Source of the DNA: Diphasiastrum complanatum
Lineage: Eukaryota > Streptophyta > Lycopodiopsida > Lycopodiales > Lycopodiaceae
Direction: 5' to 3'
DNA length: 64,000 bases
Assembly: GCA_029204225.1 (NCBI GenBank)
Contig: CM055101.1
Coordinates: forward strand, 29,302,975-29,366,974
The position numbers were made by a program, and so were the translations under genes. The notes under the pieces are model-generated. The model was not told the DNA's origin, did no database searches, and was given only the letters and a program-made list of their open reading frames with translations. Shown piece by piece: positions 20,782-32,046 of this stretch (its first letter is position 1; each line of letters begins with the position of its first letter).

Positions 20782-21489
20782 ATGGCAAACATGGGAGAGT
20801 CCATTTTGAGTGAAAGTAGCAAATTGGACGGAATTTCCAAATATGCAATGTGGAAATTCAAAATGAAAAACATACTGATGGAGAAAGACATGTGGGAAGT
20901 CATCACAGGTGATGAGAAAAGGCCGCCAAATGAAGCGGATATCAAAGTGTTCGACAAAAAGATGAGGAAAGCTTTGACCTTCATTAACTTGTCAGTGAAG
21001 GATCACATCATTACCCACATTTGTGATGTTGTTACACCCAGACAGGCATGGGATGTGCTAAAGGAACAGTTTGAGATGTCAATTCCGTCAAGAATCATGT
21101 TTTTGAAGTCAAAGCTGAATAGTGCCCGCATGGAGCAAGGAGAGCACATTCAGACGTACATGACCAAAATCAAGACAATGAGAGATGAACTACATTCTAT
21201 TGATGAGCGCATACGTGATGTGGAGCTGGTGCACAATGCATTGTACGGCATTGCAGAACCCTGTCAGATGTTTGTGAGCGGAATAGCATCAAGAGAAAGA
21301 TTGCCAACCTTTGACGAGCTCACAGGAATCTTGATGCAGGAAGAGCCAATGGTGAAAGCTAGACGTCAAAATACTGACGATCAAGCACTTGCGACATGCC
21401 AAAAACAAGGCAAGGGCAAGGGCAAGAAGAAGTCTAAGCAGCAATTTGCCAAGTCTCAGGAGGATGAGGGATCTTCCAGTAAGACCAAT
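20782..21489 (+). CDS. gag: Ty1/copia Gag of element D
   Basis: An intact 236-codon frame. The N-terminus has the copia gag signature YAMWKFKMKNILMEKDMWEVI, the middle has TPRQAWDVLKEQFE and MFLKSKLNSARMEQGEHIQTY, and it continues to LPTFDELTGILMQEE and a lysine-rich tail. Gag builds the particle and binds element RNA. The frame stops at TAG (21490-21492), just nine codons before a perfect zinc knuckle that would normally be part of Gag, so this stop looks like a disabling mutation (for example CAG to TAG) rather than the native end. It is the most complete gag in the window. Confidence 0.85.
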
Positions 21490-21492
21490 TAG

Positions 21493-21905
21493 AAAGGCAA
21501 GTGCTTCCATTGTGGTAAAAAGGGCCATTGGAAGAGTGAATGTCGCAAATTCCCGGCGGAACAAGGCAAGGGAAAACCAAAACAAGCAGGTAACCTTGTC
21601 GATGAGGGTGAGATTGAAGACTCTAGTATCTTCATATCTGCATTGTCATCTAATCAAGATGATCAAGCATGGTATATTGACTCGGGAGCCACAAGACACA
21701 TGACAGGTAACAAGAATTGGTTCAGTAGCTTGAAAGTGTTGGATAATGGAACGTCCGTTTCACAAGCAAATGGCGATGTGTGCAAGATCAAGGGCATAGG
21801 CACCATTTCAATCCAACTACCTGATGGCAAAAGCAGGATGATCAGGGAGGTACTTTACGTACCAGGTTTGAAAAAAAAATCTACTTTTCGTTGGAGTCAT
21901 TACTG
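21493..21905 (+). pseudogene. Copia element D: zinc knuckle and protease
   Basis: Directly after the TAG the frame reads CFHCGKKGHWKSEC, a complete C-x2-C-x4-H-x4-C nucleic-acid-binding knuckle, then the aspartic protease with WYIDSGATRHMTG (active site D-S-G) and LYVPGLKK. At 21870-21878 a run of nine A residues shifts the frame. With eight As the reading would run into LLxVGVITDQ, the normal copia continuation. The frame instead stops at 21904. The single-base slip in a homopolymer is the obvious cause. Confidence 0.8.
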
Positions 21906-21946
21906 ATCAAAAGTTGAAAGTATAAATTGCCCATGATCGTTGCTTT

Positions 21947-23443
21947 GTGAAGGATGTGAACCAAAAGCTCAAAGTTATTGCGGATGGAGTAAGGGAGCCC
22001 GATACAAAATTGTACAGGTTGAATGCTACAATCAAGGGGCAACATGGACTTGTGTCGTCCATTCCATCGCAAATTGAGTTGTGTCATAAGAGGCTTGGTC
22101 ACTTGAACTTGGGAAGCCTCAGTTTGATGAAAAAATTGGAGATGGTAACAAGATTGCCTACTACAAAAGATCACTTGAAATCAATGTGTGAATCATGTGT
22201 ATATGAGAAGCAGCATCGAGAGAATTTCAATAAAGGTGGTGTTGTAAGAGCAAAGAACATTTTGGATTTAATCCGCACAGATTTATGTGGGCCTATGAGG
22301 ACCATGTCCTTAGGTAAAGCCTTCTATTTCATGACCTTTATTGATGATATGTCACATAAGATGTGGATCTACTTCTTAAAGAAGAAATCAGATGCATTTG
22401 AAAACTTAAAGAGCTCCAAAGCATTGGTCAAATATCAGACAGGTAGGAAGATCAAAGTCCTAAGATCAGATAGTGGAGGTAAGTACAAGTCTAATGACTT
22501 CAATGATCTTTGTGATCAATGTGGGATTAAAAGACAATTTACGCGAGCTCATACTCCTGCTCTCAATGGTGTAGCTGAGTGCAAGAATCGTACGATTGTG
22601 GAAAGTACCAGATCTATGCTAGCTGAGATGAAACTACCAAAAGATTTTTGGTCAGAAGCATGCGGTACAACAGTCTATCTTCAAAATAGAAGTCCTACCA
22701 TTGCCATACCAAAGATAACACCTGAGGAAGCATTCACGAAGAAGAAGCCAAAGGTGAACCACTTGCGAATTTTTGGATGTAAGGCCTTTGTACACATTTC
22801 TAAGGAAAAGAGACGTAAACTTGATGTGAAAGCAATCAAGTGTATATTCCTAGGATATGATGAACGTGTGAAGGGCATGTATGAAGACAAGGATGCTGAG
22901 AAGATAGATACATCCAGTGGGAAAGATGGTATAGTGAGGATACCACCTGATGATGATCCATTCATTGACCTTCCGAGTGATGAACATGAGGATACATCTC
23001 AAGATACTACTACTCAACCTCAAGAGACAGGTTGGAGAGGTAGAGACAAACCTTTTGGTGCAAGAAGGATTGAAGTTGCAGGTGACAAACGCAAGGAGAA
23101 GGATGTACCGTGGGATACATTTTCACCAAGAAGCCGATCACCTGACAAGAAGCTCCCTAAGTGGTTTGAGAGATTGTTAGAGAGCCGCGACATGGATGAC
23201 TTTCCAGGATCATCTAGCCAGGGAGAGCTACGAAGATCAACAAGAGAGAAGACACAACCTGAAAGGTATGAAGAAAATTGTGCTCTCTTATATAGCATTA
23301 TTCAAAGCAAAGAACCTTCGACTTATGGTGAAGCGAAGGATAATGACATTTGGGTCAAGGCCATGGGAGAGGAGATGGAGTCAATTGCTAAGCATAGCAC
23401 ATGGGACTTAGTAAAACCACTAGTTGGCAAGAAACCCATTGGT
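21947..23443 (+). CDS. pol: Copia element D integrase and start of reverse transcriptase
   Basis: A 499-codon frame. Residues about 45-90 hold the zinc-binding H-H-C-C: CHKRLGHLNLG...MCESCVYEK. The DDE core follows: LIRTDLCGPM (first Asp), LRSDSGGKYKSNDF (second Asp) and ALNGVAECKNRTIVE (catalytic Glu; the usual Arg two residues after it is Cys). The GKK-type C-terminus and RIFGCKAFVHI lie further on, then a variable linker and the first RT motif STWDLVKPLVGKKPIG. Integrase joins element DNA to the chromosome. A TGA at 23444 replaces the Cys of the usual GCKW, ending the frame. Confidence 0.85.
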
Positions 23444-23446
23444 TGA

Positions 23447-24830
23447 AAATGGATATATGGGACTAAGTACCATGTAGATGAAAGTATAAGCACAAAGCAA
23501 GATTAGTTATCAAAGGGTATGCACATAGTAAAGGCATCGACTATGAGGAGACCTTTGCGCCGGTATGTAAGTGGAATATTCTACGTCTACTTGTTGCTTT
23601 AGCTTCACATTCTGGTTGGCCTTTGCATCTAATGGATGTGAAATCTGCTTTTCTAAATGGTGAGTTAGAAGAAGAGGTGTTCATGGATCAACCCGAAGGC
23701 TTTGTAGTGAAGGGACAGGAAAATAAAGTATGTCACTTAAAGAAAGCGCTTTATGGTCTTAAACAGGCACCACGTGCATGGACTAGCAGGATTGATGCCT
23801 ACTTTTTTTCAAAGGGGATGGTGAGAACACACTCTGATCCAAATCTATATGTCTTATGCTTTGATGGTATGGTTGCGTTGATTGCTCTTTATGTTGATGA
23901 CCTGATTATTACAGGAAATAATCAAGAGATGATAGATATGATCAAGAAAGATCTCAAGAAACAGTTTAAGATGACAGATCTCAGCTTGATGCATTACTGC
24001 CTTGGAGTAGAGGTGTGGCAAAAAGGACACGAAGTGGGTTTAACACAGGTGAAGTATGTCAAAAAGTTGTTGCACAGGTTTAGGTTGCAGGATTGCAAAC
24101 CAATGAATACTCCTATTGAACCAGGTAAAAATCTTTCTAAGCTTGATGAGTCGCGGTCATTTGATGCTACACTGTATAGACAGTTAGTAGGGAACTTGAT
24201 TTACCTTAGCATGACTAGACCAGATATATGCTATGTTGTTGCCACTGTAAGTCAGTTTATGACAGCACCTACGGAAATGCATTGGAAGGCAGCTAAACGC
24301 ATTTTGCGTTATGTGAAAGGCACTTCATAGTATGGCTTGATTTACATGAAGCATGACGGTTTACCTGAGTTGTGTGGCTATGTGGATGCGGATTGGGGAG
24401 GTGACTATGATGATTGTAGATCCAGCACAGGGTATGTATTCCAGTTTTGTGGTAGTTGCTTTTTCTGGTCTAGTAAGAAGCAAAGTACAGTTGCTCTATC
24501 CACCACAGAAGCAGAGTATAAGGCAATGTGTAGTGTAGCACAATAAGCTATATGGTTGAGACAAATGTTGGAAGAAGTTGGCATGAAGCAGAAAAATCCC
24601 ACAACATTACATAGTGACAGTCAGAGTGGCATTCAGCTACCAAAGAATCTAATGTTCCATGCGAGAACCAAACATATTGAGATTCAGTATCACTTTATAA
24701 GTGAGAGGCTGCTGAGTCATGAAATTCATGTTGTTCATTGTAGCACAAAAGAACAACTAGCTAATATTTTCACTAAGCCACTTGTTGGAGAAAAGTTTGA
24801 TAAGTTTAGCAAAACCAGTTGGTGTTCTAA
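23447..24830 (+). pseudogene. pol: Copia element D reverse transcriptase and RNase H
   Basis: After a frameshifted stretch (23447-23620; KARLVIKGYA-like and YEETFAPV-like pieces in different frames), the 23623-24330 frame carries MDVKSAFLNGELEEEVFMDQPEGF, LKKALYGLKQAPRAW, the catalytic LYVDDLIITG and MTRPDICYVVATVSQFM. A TAG at 24328 separates it from RNase H (YVDADWGGDYDDCRSSTG and LSTTEAEYKAM). A TAA at 24544 follows, then LHSDSQSGIQL, HARTKHIEIQYHFI and NIFTKPL. Homology ends at about 24830, inside the last residues of Pol, with no polypurine tract or 3' LTR. There the sequence turns into a minus-strand TNP2 gene. Confidence 0.85.
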
Positions 24831-26960
24831 TGTCATGAATAATGGAGCGCACATGGTTAAGCTCATCCTTAGTGAATGTCCAAGGTACTTTTGGAGCATG
24901 ATCTTCACCATCCTTTATCCAATATTCTTTTTTGGTGTTTGATTCTTTTAGATCGTGCCTTGCAGCAATGGTATCTTTTTCACCAATCAAGTGTTTCCAA
25001 ATAGATTCACCCACATTTTTAAATATGTGCATGGGATCAAGTAGATGATTAATCAAAAGGTTATTCCAATATTCCAAATGATGAAATATAGATAATCTTT
25101 TCATACTATCGATTGGCTTTGCTTGAGATTCCTCCCATAGTTTTCGTCAATCTTTCACGGACATCCTATTTGGAGGCATCTCTCTCTTAACTCTTCCTCC
25201 AAAACCTCTTCTATGAGTGTCTCTGAATGGATGGCCTTCATGCAAGTATTTACGATGATTTTCATAAACCACTTTTTTGAGACTATAAGAGTATCTTCCC
25301 ACAAGATTTGGCCCGCACAAAAAACAACCATTTTTTCCAGTCATTTGAAAGCCCGCCCAACACATAGATACTATCAATCACTATTAAAAAAAGTATATGT
25401 CAAAGAATAATTATACAAATTGTAGTATATCATATAAATGTCAAGAATTACTAGTTGTATGAAACTGTAAACAAACTCCTATGTACACAAGATAGACATT
25501 GTTTGAATGATTACCTGAGCATTCACCTAATCCTGGATAGTTATGCATTGTCCACATTACAATGGCATGTAGTGTAAACTCCCTCTCACGTGAGGGGTGC
25601 GAAATGTCATATGCTTTTATCCCCTTCCACAAATCTTCCAACTCGTCAATAAGCAGCTCAAGATACACATCCATGTTCTAAACCTTTCGTTGGCCAGGAA
25701 TTAAAAGTGCCAACATAATGTGTCTCCAAGGAGGAATATTATAATTTACCAAATGGACCACGTAGTTGTTCGTACACCAAAGAGGTTCACACCATCTATT
25801 GCAAGATCAAATCTCACATTTCTTGACTCATTGCCAAAGGTTGGATACTCTTAGTTGATGTGTTTCCATGCAGGTGAATCTGAAGGTACCCTCATCATCC
25901 CATCCGTAGAGGTATGGTGTGCATTTCAGTCCATAAGTTGTGCAAGAGATTCACATCAAAATAAACGTTGCAATCGTGGAATTACTGGAAAATGTCATGA
26001 AACTTTGCACGGAATGGTTGCCCCTTGCAAATTATCTCTATATCGAGGAGTATCACAAATGGGACATTTCTTGAGTGATTTGTACCTTCCTTGATATAAA
26101 ATACAATCTTTTGGACAATGATATTGCTTGTAGTCCATCCCGATGTTAGACAACATCTTTCGTGCCTCATCTCTTGTCTCAGGCATGGCATTCCCTTATG
26201 AAAGAATTTTGTTTTTCAATAGTCTGTACATGACAAAAGAAGTCATTGTAAAACAATTATTACTCGATGTCCAAATTGTAAATTTTGTTTCAAAGCAAAA
26301 ATGACAAGTAGATGAAAAAAAATTTACTCTAATAATGATGTGAGGCTTTGGTCACTCCATCTATATTTGGCTTGAAGATTTAATAGAAGTAGAGAAGTCG
26401 CCAAACGAGATGTCTTTGCTCCAGGATACAATGCGGTCTTTGATTTTTCTCGCAATTTCTTTTCTTCTTTAGACAAAAGTGCCTCCTCATCTTGTTCATT
26501 GTGTCTAGCTGCACTATTGTTCTCGTACATATCATCCAACATGTCCCCCATGACTTCAAATTCATCATTCATTGGAAGCTCATTTTCATCGTTGGAACTT
26601 GTTTGCGAAGAAGTAGATCTAGATGAGCTACATTCATATGCATTCGTCTCTTGATTAATGCGCTCATCAATTTCCATCATCTCTTTTAAGCCTTGATGTA
26701 GACGACGAGGTAATTGCTTTATATGAGGAACGTTGTATTGCATTTGTCGTCTACGTCGACCATTATGAGGATTATTGTCTCCAACACTAAATGAAGATGA
26801 AGAATCCTATATATCAAAATAACAAGAAGTAGGATGAAACAATGCTTGATAAACATTTCCTCCCAATACTTGATAGATCTAAATGTTGCATATGAATATA
26901 AATTTCCCCTTAGTTCAAAAAGTATGAACATACCAATGTATCTATTAGACAAATTTATCT
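24757..26960 (-). pseudogene. TNP2-type CACTA transposase, multi-exon
   Basis: Exon-like open segments in order: 26743-26324 (acidic N-terminus, then LYPGAKTSRLATSLLLLNLQAKYRWSDQ); 26191-25982 (DEARKMLSNIGMDYKQYH, CPKDCILYQG and the zinc pair CPICDTPRY); 25674-25441 (DELEDLWKGIKAYD...LHAIVMWTMHNYPGLGECSG); 25377-25147 (GPNLVGRYSYSLKKVVYENHRKYLHEGHPF...FGGR); 25104-24840 (SIFHHLEYWNNLLINHLLDPMHIFKN and WTFTKDELNHVRSIIHDIRTPTGFAK). This is most of the Transposase_21 catalytic region. The gene is cut at about 24835, where copia D ends, and its C-terminal DUF4218/DUF4216 part is missing. It overlaps the end of copia D only by ORF extension. Stops within (for example after MSVKD) indicate decay. 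Confidence 0.75.
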
Positions 26961-27345
26961 TCTCAACTTGTTAACATTCAATGAACTCAAAGAATTGCAC
27001 GCTTCTACATATTTACATATTTATGAATTTTACATTCATTGGCTTTCACTTATTATCTTATGTAAACATCTAGGCAAATGACAAATAATGTTTGACGAAT
27101 AATGCTCCTAAGATTTGACATATTTAATGACACAAACCAAATACAATCAAGATGCATGGATTATACATCTCTACATATCAACAAAATATAAATCTTCACA
27201 TTTGACTTATTGTCTTTTGCAAACATTTGGGTAGAGGACGGTTGAAACTATACTTGATGAACAATTCCTCCCCAAACCTGATAGATCTAGTGGCACAAAC
27301 CATTACATAAATGCCCTTTACATTCCTAGTAAAATATACTTCTTT
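26830..27345 (-). pseudogene. SET-domain C-terminal-like motif, three tandem degenerate copies
   Basis: Within the minus-strand ORF at 27396-27196 is YFTRNVKGIYVMVCATRSIRFGEELFIKYSF, matching the end of a SET domain (xxATRxIxxGEELxxxYS). DNA with the same order recurs downstream at about 27134-27078 (decayed) and again at 26895-26830, where it reads YATFRSIKYWEEMFIKHC. The copies are about 160 and 240 bp apart. The SET core is not present here, but a complementary fragment lies at 19379-19860 on the plus strand. The segment is fused at about 27355 to leader sequence of an LTR retrotransposon and lies just upstream of the TNP2 gene ending at 24757. Function is not expected. Confidence 0.45.
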
Positions 27346-27354
27346 TCCATTGTT

Positions 27355-27815
27355 GCGTTCTGATTCAGCCGACAACCCTTGTCTCTGAATCCTCACACAG
27401 TTTGAAGCTCACCAAGCTTCTGTGTTCCAAACTCTCCGCACCAGTGTTTCTCCTTCCGTCTTCAACCCGCCGTAAATCCGAAACTCTCAGAAGACAATTC
27501 TCCCAAAGCTCTCTTCAACGGTGATGCTATACTATGTACACTCCCTGTACGACTCTGATACCAACTTAGAATTTGCTTTGCACAGGAACACAGATCATGT
27601 TACACAGTAACACAGACAGAAAACACTCTCCACAGCAAGCTCACATAGCAACTGTATTTCTCAAAACAAAGTTACACTGTACATATAGTTGTTCACTCAG
27701 GCAACCCATGCATGACCCAGGTTGTCGTTGGCGGGACGCGTGTCCCATCGACTTGCCTTGTGGTGAGGCCAACTGATAGGACCCACAGTATAGTAGCACA
27801 ATGATTCTACTTTAA
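27355..27815 (-). repeat. LTR and leader fragment, inverted relative of 7427-7855
   Basis: Read on the minus strand it contains the LTR end, the tRNA-Met primer site TGGTATCAGAGTC (27563-27551) and the leader, and it aligns with 7427-7855. It is the fuller copy at its outer end (27700-27815, TAGAATTAAAG through GGTTGCCTGAG). The two fragments face each other across about 20 kb. Confidence 0.6.
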
Positions 27816-27825
27816 TTCTAGTTGT

Positions 27826-28170
27826 ATCCACGCGAAAGCCGAGCCTTTTTTATTTAAATTTTACTATGGTGTGGATAATCCATGCGTGGATTATCCACGT
27901 GAATTTAGAATTCCTATTTCCGGCTCGGGTGTCGGAGGTTTACCCGGCTACTGGTAGTCAGACTTGGCGTGGATAATCCATGCGTGGATAATCCATGCAT
28001 TTTAAATTTCACAACATCCGGCTGATTTGCTGTCGAAAATGACATTTGCATGGAGCATCCACGTGTGGATAATCAACACGCCCGTATCACGCGTATATCC
28101 ACACTCATCCACGGCTATATCCACGCGAAATTTTTTTTGCCCGTGTGTCCTCCTTTGTATTGTGCGTGGA
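27826..28170. repeat. Cluster of GTGGATAATCCACGCG-type subterminal repeats
   Basis: At least ten copies, in both orientations, of a short motif around GTGGATAATCCA and ATCCACGCG (for example 27824, 27880, 27890, 27970, 27983, 28049, 28062, 28097, 28121 and 28163). The motif is partly self-complementary. The same motif brackets the TNP1-type gene at 52127-54640. By analogy with CACTA elements, these are probably the protein-binding repeats near an element end. No CACTA terminal sequence is seen here. Confidence 0.6.
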
Positions 28171-28499
28171 TATTTGCTACATGTGTTCTTGTGGAAAATT
28201 CTTAAAAAGCATGCAAATTTATACAAGCCAATAGGAAATAGACACAAAGAGATATTTTTGTATATTGGAATAAAACATATTACAACATAATTGAATTTCA
28301 AGTGTACTTCATTTTCGACACTTTCTTTAATGAAAGTTGCAATTTGGAGTCATGCAATAACTTTTTGATTTCATATGTATCCAAAAGCTCATAGTTCTAC
28401 CACTTACTCAAATCAACATAAGCATCATGTTCTTAATGAGATTTTTGGTGCTAATCCTAGGAAAATCTACCAAGATTGAGTGCCATGAGGGACATTCAA

Positions 28500-29707
28500 G
28501 AGATAGCGAGTCTATACACGTATAACCGTCTGGAAGAGTCAAGAAAACATGAACTTCGTTAAGTAGCCTTTCAAAGGGCATAGACCATCTTTATCCCTTT
28601 GCATGTGCTCAAAAACCGAGGTGAATAGTCTTCTTCTATCATATTGGGCATATGATATCTCGTTACTCCGATTGTTGGTCAATATATTGACATAACAAGA
28701 AAATTTACGCTCAAAGGTATAGCACCAAAAAACATCATGCATGCCATGTCGATAAGTGTCATCCAAAATCTCCCCATTCCCTGCAACCATTTTAAAAATG
28801 TAAGAGGAATACGATAATTGTAACCAAAACAAGCTATGCATTTTGTTTTCAACTCTTCACAATGCATCTCAAACTTGCTACGTGTTCCAAGCGAGTTGAA
28901 TTTTTGCCAATTGATTCCACACTTTGAACTCTCCAAGCAAGCAACAAATGCCTGATAATTTCTATGTCTTTGTCTGAGCATCCATTGTCATGACTATAAT
29001 TATAAAAATAGTGCATGGTGTCTATTAGTAGAAGTCCCAAGTCATGCAAATGTGAAGGAATATCTGCCACACTTCCCAAGATATGCGTCAAGCACCACTG
29101 AATAAACTTTTGATTCTCTTCTGCCTTGAAGCCTCCATGATACTTGCTGGGCACATTGGGCCAATGTCCATAGCAAATTGAGCATGGCATAGCCTTTGAC
29201 ACTTCTACAACTAATGCATCAATAGCCCTTTTGGAATTGTTTGTTGACTCTTTCATAAGAGTGGTAATGAATTTGCGAAACAAATTCAATGAGAGTATGT
29301 GCATGACATCGTAGACCAAGTCTGTAGAAACATTGAGATTGTAGATATCATGCAATCGCCATAGAACAGATTCTCCTGACAAACCAGCACCTCTCAATAT
29401 TTGTTCCCTCTCAACTTGAGTACATGCCTTCTTTGATTGAAACAATGCTTCAACCATTTCATGAATGTGTCATTTCGATGGTGGATATCTAGCTTGATAT
29501 CGATTTCCATCATATAAATAATGCTCTAGGTACTTTCCATCTCCACTATCTAGAGTAGCTTGCACATTATCTCTACGACAAAAGGCCTAGCCCCCATTTT
29601 TGAAGAGTCCAATTTTACATTGGGCAGGGTGGTCTCCTGTCACTGTCATCAGTATAGCACGAAGGTGACAATTTTTTGAAATTGTTGAAACATGGCTTGA
29701 AAGATAT
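28500..29707 (-). pseudogene. Divergent TNP2-like transposase fragment
   Basis: Upstream part (29700-29460) reads RAILMTVTGDHPAQCKIG, like the GxxGDxPA motif of Tnp2 transposases. The 29457-28849 frame (202 codons) has LVYDVMHILSLNLFRKFI, matching the D-x-M-H position of the catalytic domain, and PSKYHGGFKAEENQKFIQWC, matching the GFKAxEW block found in moss/fungal-type TNP2 relatives. Further pieces extend to 28540 in shifted frames. It differs clearly from the other three TNP2 genes. The gypsy LTR at 29708 interrupts its upstream end in mid-frame. The ATCCACGCG repeats lie 330 bp beyond its downstream end. Confidence 0.5.
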
Positions 29708-30726
29708 TTGTGGAGTCTTATGATCTCACATTATCCAAATTTTGTCATATATTGTAAAAATTTTCAATTTCCATACATAAAAAATGCTATAGTGCCTAAA
29801 TACATGTAAAGGCCTATTTTGCACTTTGTAAATTCATATCTTGAGTAGAAGTTGCGACATTCTAAAGAGGCACAATAGAAGTTCAGAACTGACATTTGAT
29901 GGTTCGTAAGCGACATTGAGGTTGAAGAACATTCCTATAAGGATAGCACTATGTTCCATTGTACATACGCATTTCTACGCAAAGCTGAGTATCAAGAGAG
30001 AGCAAAGAGCAAGTTCTTATAGCCTGAACATTCTTTCCTTCTGTTATCTCTCACATAATTACTTCTTATCATTTGTGCGAACACACTCTGTATGATCTAT
30101 GATTGATTGTGATACTGTTCTGTTTGCGTCACACACATCTCATTAGTCATACTGAATTTCACTTACTCTAACACGGATTTTCAGGCGACACCAGCAAGTA
30201 ATAATTTGACTAATGTGCGCAGAGAATTAGCCAAAGCGGTTAAACATAACTTTTAGCAGAAATTCCTTCAACTCGGAATGAGCTATGTGTTCAAATAATG
30301 GCATTGATTGAGGATCTGTCTTGTTTTCTTCCTGCGATAAAAACTAATTCTTTGTGTTTGATTAAGAAGAACTTTTACTTAATGTGATTTTGCTTGATGA
30401 ATCTAATTGCTAGTTGTTGTCAGTTCTGACAGTTTTCCTGATGCCTAAAGAGCCTAAAAGATAAAGTAATTCTTACAATGACAGACCTTGACCAAATCGT
30501 TTCATCATTGGTGTCCCTGGATGCCAGTTTACCCAAATATCTTTGGATAACCAGTTATGTCGCTGTAGTATTCATTGTGAACTTTATACACTCTAGTCTG
30601 TTTATCATCATACATACATTTACCATGCAAAAGATGAGATTATTCTCTCTCTTGGGGGATGATCAAACCTTTTATACTACATAATTCATTGATTTTGTGA
30701 AAATCTATAACGACTAGGCCACCACA
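29708..30726 (+). repeat. 5' LTR of the tRNA-Asp-primed gypsy element
   Basis: A 1,019-bp segment starting TGTGGAGTCTTATG and ending ACCACA, five bases before the primer site at 30732. Its first 219 bp match 39036-39251 and, inverted, 44664-44450, which lie next to a polypurine tract and so are the 3' LTR copies. It was inserted into the TNP2-like gene ending at 29707. The small ORF at 30478-30684 inside it is not a gene. Confidence 0.8.
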
Positions 30727-30731
30727 TAATC

Positions 30732-30749
30732 TGGCGCCGTTGCCGGGAA
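30732..30749 (+). other. Primer-binding site (tRNA-Asp)
   Basis: TGGCGCCGTTGCCGGGAA matches, with one mismatch near the end, the plant tRNA-Asp 3' complement used by many Tat/Athila-lineage gypsy elements. This supports placing the element in that broad group. Confidence 0.8.
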
Positions 30750-30814
30750 GATGAATTTCACCTTTTGCAATATTTTTAAGTCTATTACATCTACGAATCT
30801 TTCTCATGTAATGC

Positions 30815-31905
30815 ATGCCAAGAGCATACTCTCAAGCAATTGTTGAACAAAAACGTTTAGAGCGTGCACAGGGTTTAGAAGCATATAGGAAGTCTAGATA
30901 TTTGTATTTGCAAAATTTACAAAACTCACCAGTTAGAGCAAGATTAACACCTGAAGCATTTAATGATCTTTTACACGCTACTACAATATTTGTAGATTCA
31001 TTTGAGGAAAGATTCATTGAAAGACCAAGTTCTACAGATTCACCTGAATCAGATTCATCTGATTCTACTTGCAAACCAAGTTCAGAGTCTTTGTCCTAAA
31101 GGTTCAAATATGTGATGTTAAAGCCAAGCAAAAGAAAGTGAAGCCTAACGCCAATGTTTGGTGTACCGCATGTGGGAAGGAAGGTAATTCTAAGGCCAAT
31201 TGTCCTAGTTTACAGACTAATTATTTAGAAGATGAACTATTCCTCTGTCCAATTAATAGTCATGAGGAGGTAGCTTATACTGCAACTCCTACTAACCAAA
31301 AAGCTATGATACCGAAATAGCATACTGGTCAACAGCATACTATTTTGCGAAGGACCGGAACACGAGATTTCACTCCACCAACCAGAGTAAGGATTTCGTG
31401 CTACAATTGCGGAGCCACGGGTCACTATTTGCCTGATTGCCCTAAACCCAGGAGATCAGCAGGATATGTGCCGCTCTGCGCTAACTATAAAGGCGAACGG
31501 CATGTCACTACTGGATGTCCTCAGCCACAACAGCCACGGTCTAAACCAAGGTTTGTAAACTCGCCTAGGGAAGACGACCTTCGACCATCTAAGACTAACA
31601 CTGACATGATAGTTCAGAGGATATAAGTAGAGTCTGAATTATTAGATCAAGATCATCAATGGCTAGATTCAGAGAAAAAAGTAAATAAAGTAACTACAAA
31701 AAGTAGTAAAGATTCTTTAACTCTTAAAGATAAGAAGAAAACTAAGACGAAAATTGCGAAAACCGCGACAAAAAAAGCGAAGGTCGCAAAACAATTAGTA
31801 AAAACTCCTAGTAATAATGTTGATATTAGTTCAGAAGCTAAGAAGCTCTTAGATAAAGAAACTAGAAAAGTTAAAAAAAGTGACATTTTCAGATCCAGTT
31901 ATAAG
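30815..31905 (+). pseudogene. gag: Gypsy gag region with three zinc-knuckle-like motifs and a lysine-rich tail
   Basis: First frame 30815-31099: basic helical start, then a Ser/Asp-rich end. The next frames hold three knuckle-like motifs: CTACGKEGNSKANC (31150 region; the His is Asn), CYNCGATGHYLPDC (31399 region; complete CCHC) and CANYKGERHVTTGC (second Cys is Tyr). From 31630 to 31905 the protein is lysine-rich (KKKTKTKIAKTATKKAKVAK). I do not find the usual large plant gypsy capsid domain between the primer site and the knuckles, so gag is short or deleted. It is broken into at least three frames by stops at 31097, 31318 and 31624. Most of it lies outside the palindrome, so it exists only once. 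Confidence 0.6.
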
Positions 31906-32046
31906 TAGCGAGATACCTAGAGATCTGTCGCCACTTAGAAACCATTCTTATAATAATGTCAAAGACCTTGTTTCTAGAATGCCCAATATAACTTTTAAAC
32001 AGTTATTAGATGATAACCATTATTATAAAAAAAAATTAAGCAATTT

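Noticed and set aside
25375-25395. CACTATTAAAAAAAG as a CACTA terminus
   Set aside because: It lies in an intron-like gap of the TNP2 gene with no repeats and no matching inverted end.
28002-28301. ORFs on both strands over the ATCCACGCG repeat cluster
   Set aside because: They run through subterminal repeats and have no recognisable features.
30478-30684. 68-codon ORF in the gypsy 5' LTR
   Set aside because: It lies in LTR sequence between the LTR start and primer site, with no recognised domain.
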